NCBI GenBank assembly: GCA_038502055.1
Contig: JAXRKN010000045.1
Location: 9,351,501-9,415,500, forward strand
Reading direction: 5' to 3'
DNA length: 64,000 nucleotides
Origin: Tanytarsus gracilentus
Lineage: Eukaryota; Arthropoda; Insecta; Diptera; Chironomidae
A program made the position numbers and the translations under genes. This document shows positions 46,180 to 58,300 of this stretch, one piece after another; within the stretch, counting starts at the first letter, position 1; each line of letters opens with the position of its first letter. Under the pieces are notes generated by a model. It searched no databases and was not told where the DNA came from. It saw nothing but the letters and a program-made list of their open reading frames with translations.

Positions 46180-47946
46180 TTCACTTGCCGACTTTTATTT
46201 ACATCGCTTACAATGGTCCACAAATAAATGGAATAAATTTGCTTAAACGACCCAATCTTCATTCCAACGCAGATGCCACCAATTTATGACGTAACGCTCG
46301 CATGGGTGTTGTGAAAATATTTTCGTTTAATGTTAACTGAAAAAAATGTCATTAGTGACAATGCAAATAGACTCTTCTTACTTTACAACGCAGTCGAGCA
46401 GAGGAAGTAAAGATGTGAGTTTTATTTACAAAAAATAACGCGTTCAATGCAAATAGAATTTGAAATTTAAGAAAATTAATTAATTTTGAATTGATCCTAG
46501 AATTTTTTATCATACTATTTTTTTTAATAAAAATTTTGTTGAAAAAATAATTTTAAAGACATCACGTGACATCAATGGATGTATTATGAACGTCTTCACA
46601 TCTCTCGACCTTCACGCATATTACAGCGTTAATTATCACACATATTTTACGTAGTTTATCAATTGTCCGTTGTCGTCATGTAAAAAAATGAATTTATCTC
46701 AATCCAGAAAAATACTTGATGCCATTAAAAAAACAAAAGACGGTTTAAAAAACCTTAATGGAAACCTCTTTTAACAAAATAAAATTCCTTTTCACAATTT
46801 TCCGGATGTTGCAATTTTTTCTTTCATCGCTTTTTAAAAGGTTTTAAAAGTTTTTAAGCTTATTGATAAAAATTGAAAATTCAGGAAAAACCTTTTTTTT
46901 GCTCGGTGCATTTGTCAATGAATCCTTTATTATCACCACAAAAAAAAAATCGTAAATTTTATTGATCGGATTTTTTATAAAGCTGATTCAATCCTTTTCT
47001 CCCTTCTTCGAGTGCACAAAAAAAGTTTTTCTTCCCTTTTTCACTGTGTGACTTTCACAAAACTCACAATTCATTCGACATTCAATGAAATGTTTTGTGA
47101 AAGATTTTAATCAAATGCAAAGAAGGGAAGAAAATACAAATTGAGGGTTGCGAGTGGAATTTGAAGAGAGAAAAATTTCTCGACTTTTTGAACCTGTGTG
47201 ATTGGATTTATTTGACATTGATATGCGAAAAAGATTAATCTCGAATGTCCTTGAACTCTTTTTGGGTATCGATTCGCGAATTTCAAACTAAAACCTTTTT
47301 TTTCTTATCAATTTTTTTCCCTCACTCGCTTGAAAACTTTTTTCTCTCTTTCAAGCTATAAATTCCGAATGTTCATTGAAGTGATGCAATTATTTTTATG
47401 GATTCCTGTACATTCTCTTTCACACACATTCACCATTGAATAGCTCAAAGGATTCACTTGTGCTTCATCAACTTTTATCGCTCTAAGAGGATTGTGGAAT
47501 TGTTAGTTGGGGGAAAGAAAGAGATAAAAAGTTTCTCGTTTCACTCTTAACGATATCTGAATAAATTTCTAGAGCATGTGAGCATTTTTAAGTTGGATGA
47601 ATTTCAAAAGTAAAGAAAGAGTTTTAATTGGTTTGAAATTTTAGTTAAATTATAATTTTAAGAAGGCTGACCTGTTGTGCAAATTTAACCGAGACATTCA
47701 TTTTTATTTCAGGATATAAAAATATTTTCAGATATTTCCTCAATACTTAAGTTATGCCAAAGCATTTTACCCCTCTTTCATTCTTAATTGATCGCAATCA
47801 ATTCTTCTTTAATATCGTTCATCTAAAGTTATTCTACAACCGTTCAGCTTCTTTATCAATCGGTTTATTGATCCCACGCGAGAGGTGAGCTGAATTATCA
47901 AGAACATTTTCGGTGTTGACTAGGCACTAAATCTTATCAATTGAGT
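46180..47946. other. Gene-poor stretch left of the foldback element
   Basis: No supported gene. CT- and GA-rich patches occur (for example near 47340-47360), but no motif or repeat was recognised. Confidence 0.4.
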
Positions 47947-47955
47947 CATCAAAAC

Positions 47956-48887
47956 GTGTCAATAAAGTAAGGCGGGCCAAAATCTCAGATCAGGCTGGGA
48001 TTTGCAACACTTTTAGACATATTTGCGACTATTTGCGACACCTCTTTAAAAAATTTCGACACCCTCTAGTTTTCCAGTTATCCACCTTCAAAGTTTTCCC
48101 GAAAGCCCGCCGTACTTTATCAGGTTTTTTATATGAAATTGACTTTTCGAACTCCAAGTGATGTTTTTTTTACTCTATGAATTTCGACTATTTGCGACAC
48201 CAAAAAATTTTTCCGGAAAATCAATTAGTTTTCCCAGGAAATCACTTCAAAGTTTCAAAGAAAATTTTCATAATAAAATCTAACAAGAATCAAAAAATCT
48301 TATTGGAATTTCAATAATCTTCACTTATCTACCAATATTTTTATTTTTTTAAATTTTACAACTTAACTTTTTTCAATAAATTTGTTTTAAATTTTCAATA
48401 AAAACTTAATAACTTTTAAAATCAGATCAAAAATTTCCATTTGCAATGGAAAAAATTTTTTTTTTACGGTGAGAGTTTTTATATTTTTGACGCTTTATGA
48501 CGGTTAAATTTGAATTTCAGGTAGATTATTGAAATTCCAATTAGATTTTTTTGATTCTTGTTAGATTTTGTTATGAAAATTTTCCTTGAAACTTTGAAGT
48601 GATTTCCTGGGAAAACTAATTGATTTTCCGGAAAAATTTTTTGGTGTCGCAAATAGTCGAAATTCATAGAGTAAAAAAAACATCACTTGGAGTTCGAAAA
48701 GTCAATTTCATATAAAAAACCTGATAAAGTACGGCGGGCTTTCGGGAAAACTTTGAAGGTGGATAACTGGAAAACTAGAGGGTGTCGAAATTTTTTAAAG
48801 AGGTGTCGCAAATAGTCGCAAATATGTCTAAAAGTGTTGCAAATCCCAGCCCGATTTGAGATTTTGGCCCGCCTTACTTTATTGACA
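47956..48887. mobile_element. Foldback-type element, 932 bp, with arms of about 365 bp
   Basis: Two long inverted arms (about 47957-48320 and 48523-48887) are near-complementary over their whole length, around a loop of about 200 bp. The outer end is TGTCAATAAAGTAAGGCGGG. A 9-bp direct repeat CATCAAAAC flanks the element (47947-47955 and 48888-48896), the duplication size of Foldback and Mutator-like elements. The open frame inside the right arm is only a shadow of the repeat, and no transposase is encoded. High arm similarity suggests a fairly young insertion or ongoing arm correction. Confidence 0.88.
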
Positions 48888-48896
48888 CATCAAAAC

Positions 48897-51800
48897 CCAC
48901 ATCAATGCCACTCACACTCGTGGATGAAAATCAGTGCTGAAGGCGAGATAAAAAATTAACTGAGAAATGCTGAAGTTGGAAAATTTTTGTGGATCAATGA
49001 AAGAAATGTGGATTAAAATTTGTGCCATTGCTCTTTAAGTTTATCCTCGCTAGTAGCGAGCATTAGTATGAAATCAGAATTTATTGTCTTAAAAGTACAT
49101 GATTAAGACTTAAGCGCACACTGCATGCCAATATCTTCATCTTATTCCTTTCCACTTTAAGGAGATTATAGTTGGAGAGGAGATTAATGTGAGATTTTAG
49201 TAACATGGAGGAAAATGTGAAGAGCTTTGATATTGAGACGTTGTGTGTTTAGTTAGAATTTTACTTTTTAAAAAAGTGCAAGTTTTTTGCTTACTTTGAT
49301 AATTTTTTTTTGAAATGAAAAAATTACGTTATAAAAATTCACATGAAAAAAAACATAACGTAATTTTTAAATTCAAAAATAAGGTCCCTAAAATTTAATT
49401 ATCAAAGTAAGCGAAAAAACTTGGCAGCACTTGGAAAATTTCTTTCCCTTGTCTATTTCATTTTTTCTTCAAGTTGCAGCTCAAAAAGAATTTTCTCTCG
49501 ACTTGTCTGAAATAATTTTTTTAAGCATCATAAAAGAGGGAAAATTCCGCCTTTGAATTGATTTTAAATCTCTCTCAATGAAAAAAAAAGTCTGAGACGT
49601 GTGCACTCGTACCGGAACCGGGGCTTATGCAATCTCATAAAAAGGCACTTTCTCAGTCATCGCCAAAAAAAAGGATTCAAAAAGTTCCTCTCGACGAATT
49701 TGTCTCGAATCTTTTCAGCATTTTGCTATTTGGTTTTGAGAGCAGCTTGTGCCGCAGCTCAAAACGATATAAATTTTGCTATTGCTGCGGAGATCAAATT
49801 GAAAAAGAGGTTTTTTATTGCATGAGAATTTACGACTTTTCAGGCCTTCATTTTGTGGAGTTTTTCTCGCTGCTTCCGAGGCATTATCATTCAAGTGCCA
49901 ACCATGCATCGAAGACTCCATAAAAAAATTCTTGATGACACGATGAGGGTATGAGAGACAGCGAAAAGTGGATGACTTCGGGGAAGGAAATCAATTTATA
50001 TATTGACATCAGCGAAAAGTGAAAGTTTCTCCGAGGACTCTTTAGGAAAAATTGAAAATGTCTGCATTAATTTACGTGGGATTGATGGAATTTTGAGGTG
50101 AAAATCTTCGAATGTCAATAAAATCTAAAAATGAATGTGACAAAGGCTAAACGCAAAGACTTGCAAAGGATGGGAAATTAAAAATATTTTCAAATTTTTA
50201 AAATACGTTGAAAATTATCAAGATTTAGAAACTCAAAATCTTTTTGAAGTTTCATTGCTGGAAAATTGTTTACATTAATTTCTCAAATCGCTCTTAAAAT
50301 CACTTCAATAATCTTTTTAATGAGTTTATTTTGTTAATTGCCTTCTTATATAAAAAGCGGAATTCTAATTTTATCGCAACTCCAAGGGTGAGTTAAGGGC
50401 GTATCTTTAGAGAGTTAAAAAAAATTTACTGATGAAAAAACCTTTTCAGCGTGAAGGTTACTTTTAAAAAATTAATTTGATGAAAGCTCTGGAGATTTTC
50501 TTATAATGTTTTGAACTTTAAGTTGAAGTTTATTGCAAATTTATTTAGCCAGAAATGTCAAGTACTTAAAAGATAATTTTAATTTCTTCTTCTTCTCTTT
50601 TGTGCATATAATTTTACATTTTTGTGACTTTTTTTGAAAAAAATTAAAATTATTCATTAATTTTAAACGAATTATTTTCCTATCAATAAAATCAGACTCG
50701 ACTAAAAACCCCAATGAATTTTTATTGACTTTATAAAAAAAATTCCTGAACTTCTTAAAAGTTAAGAAAACATAAAAAATTTAGTAAAATTGATTCCTTC
50801 GACTGACGCTTGAATATAAAAACAACTCAATGATTTCCCCCAAAAAAAATTGCAGTGTGAGTAAATGTTTACAACATGACAATATAGACGACTTTTATCA
50901 GTCGATTTTAATTCCAAAAAATCCTCTAAAGTTTTTTTTTCTGTGGAGAATAAAAAACAAAACAGCGACGCGTGCGAGGGTGGAAATTGTGGCGTGAAAG
51001 GGAAAAAAGAAAATGAGGAAGTCTTTTATTGATTTTAAATATAAACAAACAATCGGATTTCATTTACAAAGAAGGGAGATGCGTGAGGATTTGCCTCGGC
51101 ACATTAAACTTTTTACGAGACTTTTTTCTTCTATTGTGTGAGTGAAATTGTACTTTTGCGAAAATTGAATTAAATGCGAATGTAAGAGAGAAAAGTTTTT
51201 ATTAAGTAATGGAAAAGTACGAGAAAAAAATTTACATTTCGACTTTGATTTGAGGAAATTTGAAATTTTCGTAATTAAATGTATCTCGGAAAATTTAATT
51301 TTTGTTCACGATATAAAGCACGAATGTAGAAAGTTTTTATGATCGCTGAGGGAATTTTTTACCGCTGACAACGTCAATCTGCTTCTCATCCTCTCTCACT
51401 TCTGCATTTTGGCATATCTCTTAATAAAAGTTAATTAAACGAGACGGTTTTAATTAGAATTTAGAAAATTATAAAAAATTTCCAACATGAAAATTCGCTT
51501 TCATTGCATTTTGAGCGAGAGAAATTTTTTGGGATTTTTCATAAAATTTGTCTCAGAGGAATTAAAGTTGTTAAATTAAAAAAATATATTTTAAAATTGA
51601 TATTTATGACTTGAATTTTAAAAACAAGAAACCTTAAAAAAATTAATATTTTTATAATTTTGTCCTCAACTCTCAAAAATCCCACAAAACTCAATAAAAA
51701 CTTTACATATCTCCACGAATTTATTTAACACGCTTAAAATTTTCCCCTTAAAGTTATACAACAATCTCATAGTACTGACAAATAAAAGGCTCGAATGCAT

Positions 51801-54578
51801 TAAGCGTGATGATGGCTTATAAAAATTTCTTCTTTTTTGTTTTATTCACACACAAATCCTCATACATTTTTCATTGCCTCTTCATAGCCATTTCCTTATC
51901 CTCCATTAACCGCACAAAAAAATACATGCACACACTAGTCATGCAAAAAGAAATAAAGTTATGTTAAAGCTACCCCACATCTTCATATTTCTTTCATCTT
52001 TTTCTTCTTTGCATCCTTTTGGTCTCTATGTAACAACTTACTTTATATTTCAACATCAAAGCTACAATTTATGATTATTTTTCTCATCTCGAGGCATAAC
52101 AACGCTCATTTAATAAAAGATTATTTTCCTTTCTGATGTTTTAATAGTTTTTTTCTGCCTCTCGTAGGCGAAAATGAGAGTTCAAGGTGGAGAAACATTA
52201 AGAAAAAGAATTTATGATATTTTACTGAGATTTGTGGAATCTTAGGGTTGAAGAGGGCAAAAATTGCTTCAAGTTGACCATAAAATATGTTGAAGGGTTA
52301 TGAAAGGCAAATTAAACAAAACGACTTGAAAAGTATCTCTAACGGTTTTTTAAATTTTGAACTAAAAAACTTGGAATTTTTGAAAATAATTTATTCATAA
52401 AAATTGTTAAAAATTTAAAAAAGTTTCAAACCCTTTTCATGCACAACATTTTCCTCGTTTTCTCATTCATTTGCACTTTCAGCACTCCAATTTCTTCTTG
52501 TTATTGCGAGGATAAGGAAAATTGCATGATTTGTTGAAGTAATGACTCTCCATGGAGTGAGATTCCATTCAGACGATAAAGCTCCTTTATATCCACACTC
52601 ACACTGCGAATGATGATCGCAGACGCGTTGGCACTTCACATTCAAACTAATCTCACGCTATTATGAGATTGAGAGCTTTTCACATTGCGTTGAAAATTTT
52701 TTAATTGTACTTTTTCTCTGCTCTAATTAAAGTCACTCTTTAAAAGCTCGTCATTTGCATGTTGTACAATTCAACTTATCAACGCATTCGAACACTTTTC
52801 ATTTGAGTTTCTATATACGTCACGTAAAGAAGCTTAACACTGAAATGTGAGCACTCTCGTAAAACGCTTAAAATTGCGGAGAATGATTGCCGGTAATTTT
52901 TCATGACACTAAAAGTTTCCACTACCATTATGAAAAATTGACATAATCACCGACTTTTCCAGGTGAGTAATCGCAAGCATAAAATTTTTACTCACTCTGA
53001 AATAAAAAATGATGAGATAACTTTTTTTTCCCAGGCTTCATGCGGTAAAAATAATTTATTTAAACTCAGAAAATTTGCGAAGTATGAAATTAATTTTTAC
53101 ATGGTTAAAAAAGGGATGAAAAAATTACTCTCGAGAGAAGATGAATTTGATAATCTCTGTGAGAAATTTGAAAGAATTCGCAAACTTGAGTTGAGCGATG
53201 GAATTTATTTAGAACAAATGCAAATTTTGATCCCAGAATTAAATTTAAAATGTCAAAAATTCAAAATAATTTTGATCGTTACTTTTTTGACACGCATTTT
53301 TGCTATAATTCATTAAAATTTCACCTTTCAATTTGAAATCCACTCAAATAAATTTTTGAACTATGCTCATAAAGTCATAAAAAGTTGTCTCGAGGGTGCT
53401 TTTGATTATTAAATTTGATGCTTGATTAAAATACTGAGAGAGAGTGGAAAAACTGTGTGAAGATGAATTTAAATCGATACGCGTAAGGTTGAAGATAAAT
53501 GAAAATCTCTCGTTTACCTTTTCTTATTTCAAGTGAAATGGGAGAAAATGTTAAGGATGAGGTAAAATGGAAATTTCATTACCTTTAATTTTCTCACGCG
53601 AAATGAAACACTGACAAATGTTTCGTAAAACATTCAACATTAAACTATGAATTAAGCATTCAACATTGCAACATTAAACATTCTTCCGATTTTCCACCAA
53701 AAAAAATCCCTCACTTTTTTGTGTCCATTAAAAGCGACGAAAATAAAGATGTGATGAAAAAGAGTCTTATAGTCGTAATTACGTCTACTGAGGATAGCGA
53801 ATCTAAAAGAGTGTGAGTGTCTGTAACGGAAGCATAATGAATTTCATGCTTTTTACCTTGATGATGTGTGGAGGCAAAAAATGAATAATTAAAAATCCTG
53901 CACAGACGAAAAATCTTTTCTTCCTTCATTTCTCATTCTTCGCCTCTCGTCATTTTCATGTAAATTTGAGTGTGTTCTGGAATTTAAATCTTTTATTCAG
54001 AAAATCCTTGCGAGTTGCAAGGTGTGAAAGTTTTAAAAGCTTTGTTCAATTTTTAGAAAAATTTAACTTTTTTAAATTTTAAAAATCTAAGTATCCATCT
54101 CTAGTTTAAATTCATTGTTTTTTGGCACTGTGCAAATGATTTATTGAAGCATGTAGTTTAGCATTCTGTTTCGCCTCTATTATCAACACTTTTTTTTAAC
54201 GAGGAAAGAAACCATTTTTCGTCAGAAATTCTCAAAAGACAAAAGAAGAATTTTCAAGAGACTTTTTTCACTTGAAGCGACCGACAATTTTATCCAACGT
54301 TTGACAATTTTCCTAATGAGTTTCATGAGATTGTTCTCCATTCGAAAAAGTGCTGATGATGATGATAGTGGATGGCATGAATGTAAAATGCTTTTACTCT
54401 AATTACCACATCTCAAAATACATATTTTATAGTGATTATGGGAAGTTGAAAAGGAAAGCAATTAAAGTTGATTTTATGAGATGGAAAGGACTTAAGATTC
54501 ACATTAGTTTTCGTGCATTGCCGAAAAATATCTGAAAGGAATAAAAAAATGTTTCAAAACCCACACGTGGGTGTTGCC
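48897..54578. other. Gene-poor stretch
   Basis: No convincing gene. Open frames at 49627-49923 and 53101-53316 were examined and left out for lack of motifs, splice support or codon character. The stretch contains one copy of the palindromic repeat family (49280-49423). Confidence 0.4.
49280..49423. repeat. Palindromic AT-rich repeat, copy 3 of 3 (MITE-like)
   Basis: This is the cleanest copy. The left end AAGTTTTTTGCTTACTTTGA and the reversed right end AAGTTTTTTCGCTTACTTTG enclose arms AAAAATTACGTTAT...ATAACGTAATTTTT around a short A-rich loop. About 144 bp, non-coding; the words match those at 26023 and, less fully, 22763. Confidence 0.7.
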
Positions 54579-55396
54579 GCGTAACCCACTTGTAACAGAT
54601 CCTTGTTTGAAAATAAGTGATAAAAAATGAGTTTAAGTCAATCCGGACACTTTGGCTGTCCGTGGCAGTCCTGTTCGACCATTCCTAAAAAATCATCTAT
54701 GTCAATAGATTCCTGGTCCAATCACGAGTTCAACGATACCCATGAAGCCATAGTTCTGAAAAATTGACATTATGGCTGTCCGTGGCACTACTGGCCGTCC
54801 ATGATGGACATTCATCAAAATCATCAATGCCATTCGATTCCTGGTCCAATTACGAGTTCAACGATACCCATGAAGCCATAGTTCTGAAAAATGGACATTT
54901 TGGCTGTCCGTGGCACTACTGGCCGTCCATGATGGACATTCCTAAAAATCATCTATTAATCGATTCCTGGTCCAATCACGAGTTCAACGATACCCATGAA
55001 GCCATAGTTCTGAAAAATGGACATTTTGGCTGTCTGTGGCACGACCATAGGTCACGACTCGAAAAATCATGTATGTCAATCGATTCCTGGTCAAGTTACG
55101 AATCAATGCCAATCGAATTCTGGTCCAATCACGAGTTCAACGATACCCATGAAGCCATATAAGAGAAAATTTGTATGAAAAATGGACGTTATGGCCGTCC
55201 ATGGCACGACCATAGGTCATGACTCAAAAAATAGTTAGTGCCTGCACATATAGACCCTAAGAGCTACCATCTGGCGAAAACTAGAAGTCTCTAGCTGGTC
55301 CAGGGACCGAGATCTCGCTTGTGCAGACAGACGGACGGACGGACGGACGGACGGAATCACGAGCATATAAGCGTTACACCACTTTGTGGGTTACGC
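54579..55396. repeat. Tandem-repeat block with inverted ends, possible non-autonomous transposon
   Basis: An 818-bp block is bounded by an 11-bp inverted pair, GCGTAACCCAC (54579-54589) and its complement (55386-55396), each followed inward by a TGTAAC-like word. Inside are four related units of about 126-128 bp, marked by GTTCAACGATACCCATGAAG at 54728, 54856, 54982 and 55135. The last interval is 153 bp because of a local duplication. The right part has a GGAC microsatellite (about 55327-55353) and a unique segment with CCAGGGACCGAGATCTCGC. No target duplication was seen. Base composition is richer in GC than the surroundings. Confidence 0.7.
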
Positions 55397-58300
55397 TAAA
55401 AACATTCAAATGTCCAAGTTGATCTATTAAATTTCTAATAAGCAAATACACTCCACGCCATTAATTCAGTCCACGCAATTTGAATTGAAATTTATGAAAC
55501 GAAAATTTTTCATAATTTGTCAACCCCACATTTTCATTATTTAACGCAGTTTCGCTTTCATGCGACTATCAAACTCCGTGCATTCCCCTGGATATACATT
55601 TTAATTTATTTGTCGTGTTGATTATGAAATTTGTTAGGTGAATAAATTTTAATGTCGAATGTGAGCGTGTACGCTTTCGACTCCTCGCATAAAAAGAGAA
55701 ATTTGCGTCTCTATTTTTCGGGTGAAACTGTCCGAAAGATTGATTTATTGTTTGGAGAGTTCCATTTCTGTTGATATTTGTGAAAACATGCTTTGTAGGT
55801 CGACATTTGTATCTAATGGGTGAATGTTTGGTTTGAGAATTGTGAAAGATGGAATTTTTGAAATTCATTGAAAATTTTAACCTTAAAAAAATTAAATTCA
55901 AAAAAATGTAAATTTAATATCAAACTAACTTGTAAGTTTGTTGTCTTTTGAAGAAATCTTTCAAAATATGCCCACGCACAAAAAAGTTTTTTCAGTCACT
56001 TAAATTTTTTGGTTTGAAATTTTGCGTCCCTTAAAATAAAAATATGGTTAAAGGTAAATAACGTTTATATTTTTAATACCGTCAAAAATTAAATAAACCT
56101 CGAAATAACAAAATCCTTCCATGACCCATTTAAAGCAGTAATTTTGACCCATTAAAATCTCCGCATTAATTCTCTCACGCTTCTTTCTCTATCTGCATTG
56201 CAAAAATATTAAATTTCAATTAATTTCCACATAATTATCACATGCACTTTAATTATTAAGCTCAATGAGCCGATATCGAGATCACATCTAATTACATTCA
56301 CTGTCCATGCTTGCTTTCTCTTTATCTCGCTCGTTCGATGCGAAAGATAATTTGATTTTCATGGATCACTGACCTTCATTCACCGATGTCAAATGATGTA
56401 AAAACAATGGTGAAGAACGAGGGATGGACACACTTTTTCCTTTTGTGACTCGACTTTCGACAAATTCAGATAACTCCACATTGTGACCATCGAGATGATA
56501 GAGATCAACTCGTAAGAGAGTGAGGTTATAAATTTTTCATGCACTCTCGGTATCACGTGAAATTCACACCGTACATGGAAAGGAAATTGCTATGCTGTTG
56601 AGTGAACCATAAAAAATCACATCAACTTATGCTCAACTTCAATTTTCCATACGTACCACCTTTACATATTTTATAATCATGGATCGGCGTGACTTGAATG
56701 GAAAATTTATTTTCTTTTTAAATCGAATTTTTTTCTGAGAAAAAAAAATTTAAACTTTTGTAAAAATTTAAAGCTTTCAATAACAAAACTTTCCTCTGCT
56801 AAGAAAAAGCTCTCGCTGGCATGATAAAGTTGTTATGGCAGTTGAATATTAATAACTCTAAAAGAGAGCAAATGGTCGCATTTGCAAAGTACTTGAATTA
56901 TTCATTGCAGAGTAACAAATAATTTATTTGCATCCTTAATTCATGCACGATTCACTCTTTTTGGTGCCTTGTGTAAAATCTAACATAACCTAAATTTTTA
57001 CGTAAAGCTTTTTTACACGTACAAATTTGAAACCTGAGATAAAAAATTCAAGCACACGAATTTTGTTTTCTTGGAGATTCAATCTAAATTTACGTTCGTG
57101 TCTAGACTCGAATCTCATAAACATTTCACAAATATTTGCATATAATTCCAATGTTTACGGGAAAATTATTAAACTGAATGTTATTCGTCAATATTTGTCA
57201 GAAATTCTTTGATACCTTGCTGAGGTAATTTAATGGAAATCCTTACACAATTCAATTGACACAAAAAGCTGATGATGATTTAAATAAATTGAACAGTCAA
57301 AGTTTAGCTATAAAAAATCTTCAAACTAAAACTTTTACTCGAAAACATTTGTCAAAGCACGTAGAAAATTCAAAAACTTTTTCATCATCCTTTTGATTAT
57401 GAAAATTTATTATTTGAATAATTTTCGTTTGCAATTGAAAATTTCAACTTTTTAATTGCATCGGAACCTTAAAAAATACTTTCTCGGCCAAATTTTCTCT
57501 TTCCGTTCTTTAATCCAATTAAAACTTTTTCTTAAAAAGGCTGAAAACAAGCATTTAAATTTACTCAACATCAAATCTCACTCGGTCTTAGAGAGCTTTC
57601 AAAGAGGAAATTTATTGATTTAATTTTCGAGGGATTTGAGTTGTGAAGGATGAAGACAATTTCATTATTCGGTTCGAGGGATAGATAAAAATTTATAATT
57701 CACTTCAAAATTTCTTTGTGAAGCTTTTCTCGTTCGAAAAATAATTTAATTCTGATAAAAAAAAGCTTTTTCTCACTTCAAACAAATCTTTTTAATTTTT
57801 TATGCTTTTCCGTAAAAATTTATGAGTCACAAGTGGCAAAATTTACGGGATAAAATAAACACACAAATTCTGACCCTTTTTTGCTTCTTAATATTTAACA
57901 TCGCAATAACAACAAGCGAAATTAAATGCAAAGAGCGGTTTTTACTTCTTAAACGATGCGAAATTTATCTTTCGTTCGTGGCGCGTTAAATCTTTTCATC
58001 ACCTTCCAGCGAAATGAGTTTGGTTTGTAAACATTTAACTTTGAAATTGAGTGGATTTGAGTTTGTGGTATGGATTTAAGATTTTTCCATCAATAAAATT
58101 CTTTTGTAGATTTTTTTAATTAGAAATTTTCTTTAAAAACTTTTAACATGCATTTAATTGTCATTCTCATCTGGTGAGCGAATAAAAAGAATTTTCGGGA
58201 TCTGTCAGGTACCAAAAAAGTTTATTTTTTATGTTCGGCCATTATGCAGAGTAGAAAAAGTAAAAAAGTTGTTATTAACATGCGGATGAAGGAAAATTAT

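Noticed and set aside
48479..48667. Open frame in the right arm of the foldback element
   Set aside because: It lies entirely in the inverted arm and reflects repeat structure, not a transposase.
49601..49923. Overlapping open frames with several cysteines
   Set aside because: Three frames are open at once over the same DNA, which is what low stop density produces; no motif or splice signals.
52963..53316. 117-codon open frame ending in a hydrophobic tail
   Set aside because: The nominal start is GTG; the first ATG gives only about 71 residues, with lysine-rich AT-driven content. No recognisable domain or promoter. Possible but unsupported.
54764..55162. 132-codon frame with internal repeats (FNDTHEAIVLKNGHFGC)
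   Set aside because: The repeats come from the tandem DNA units, whose spacing happens to keep the frame. The units vary between 126, 128 and 153 bp, so the frame is not protected.
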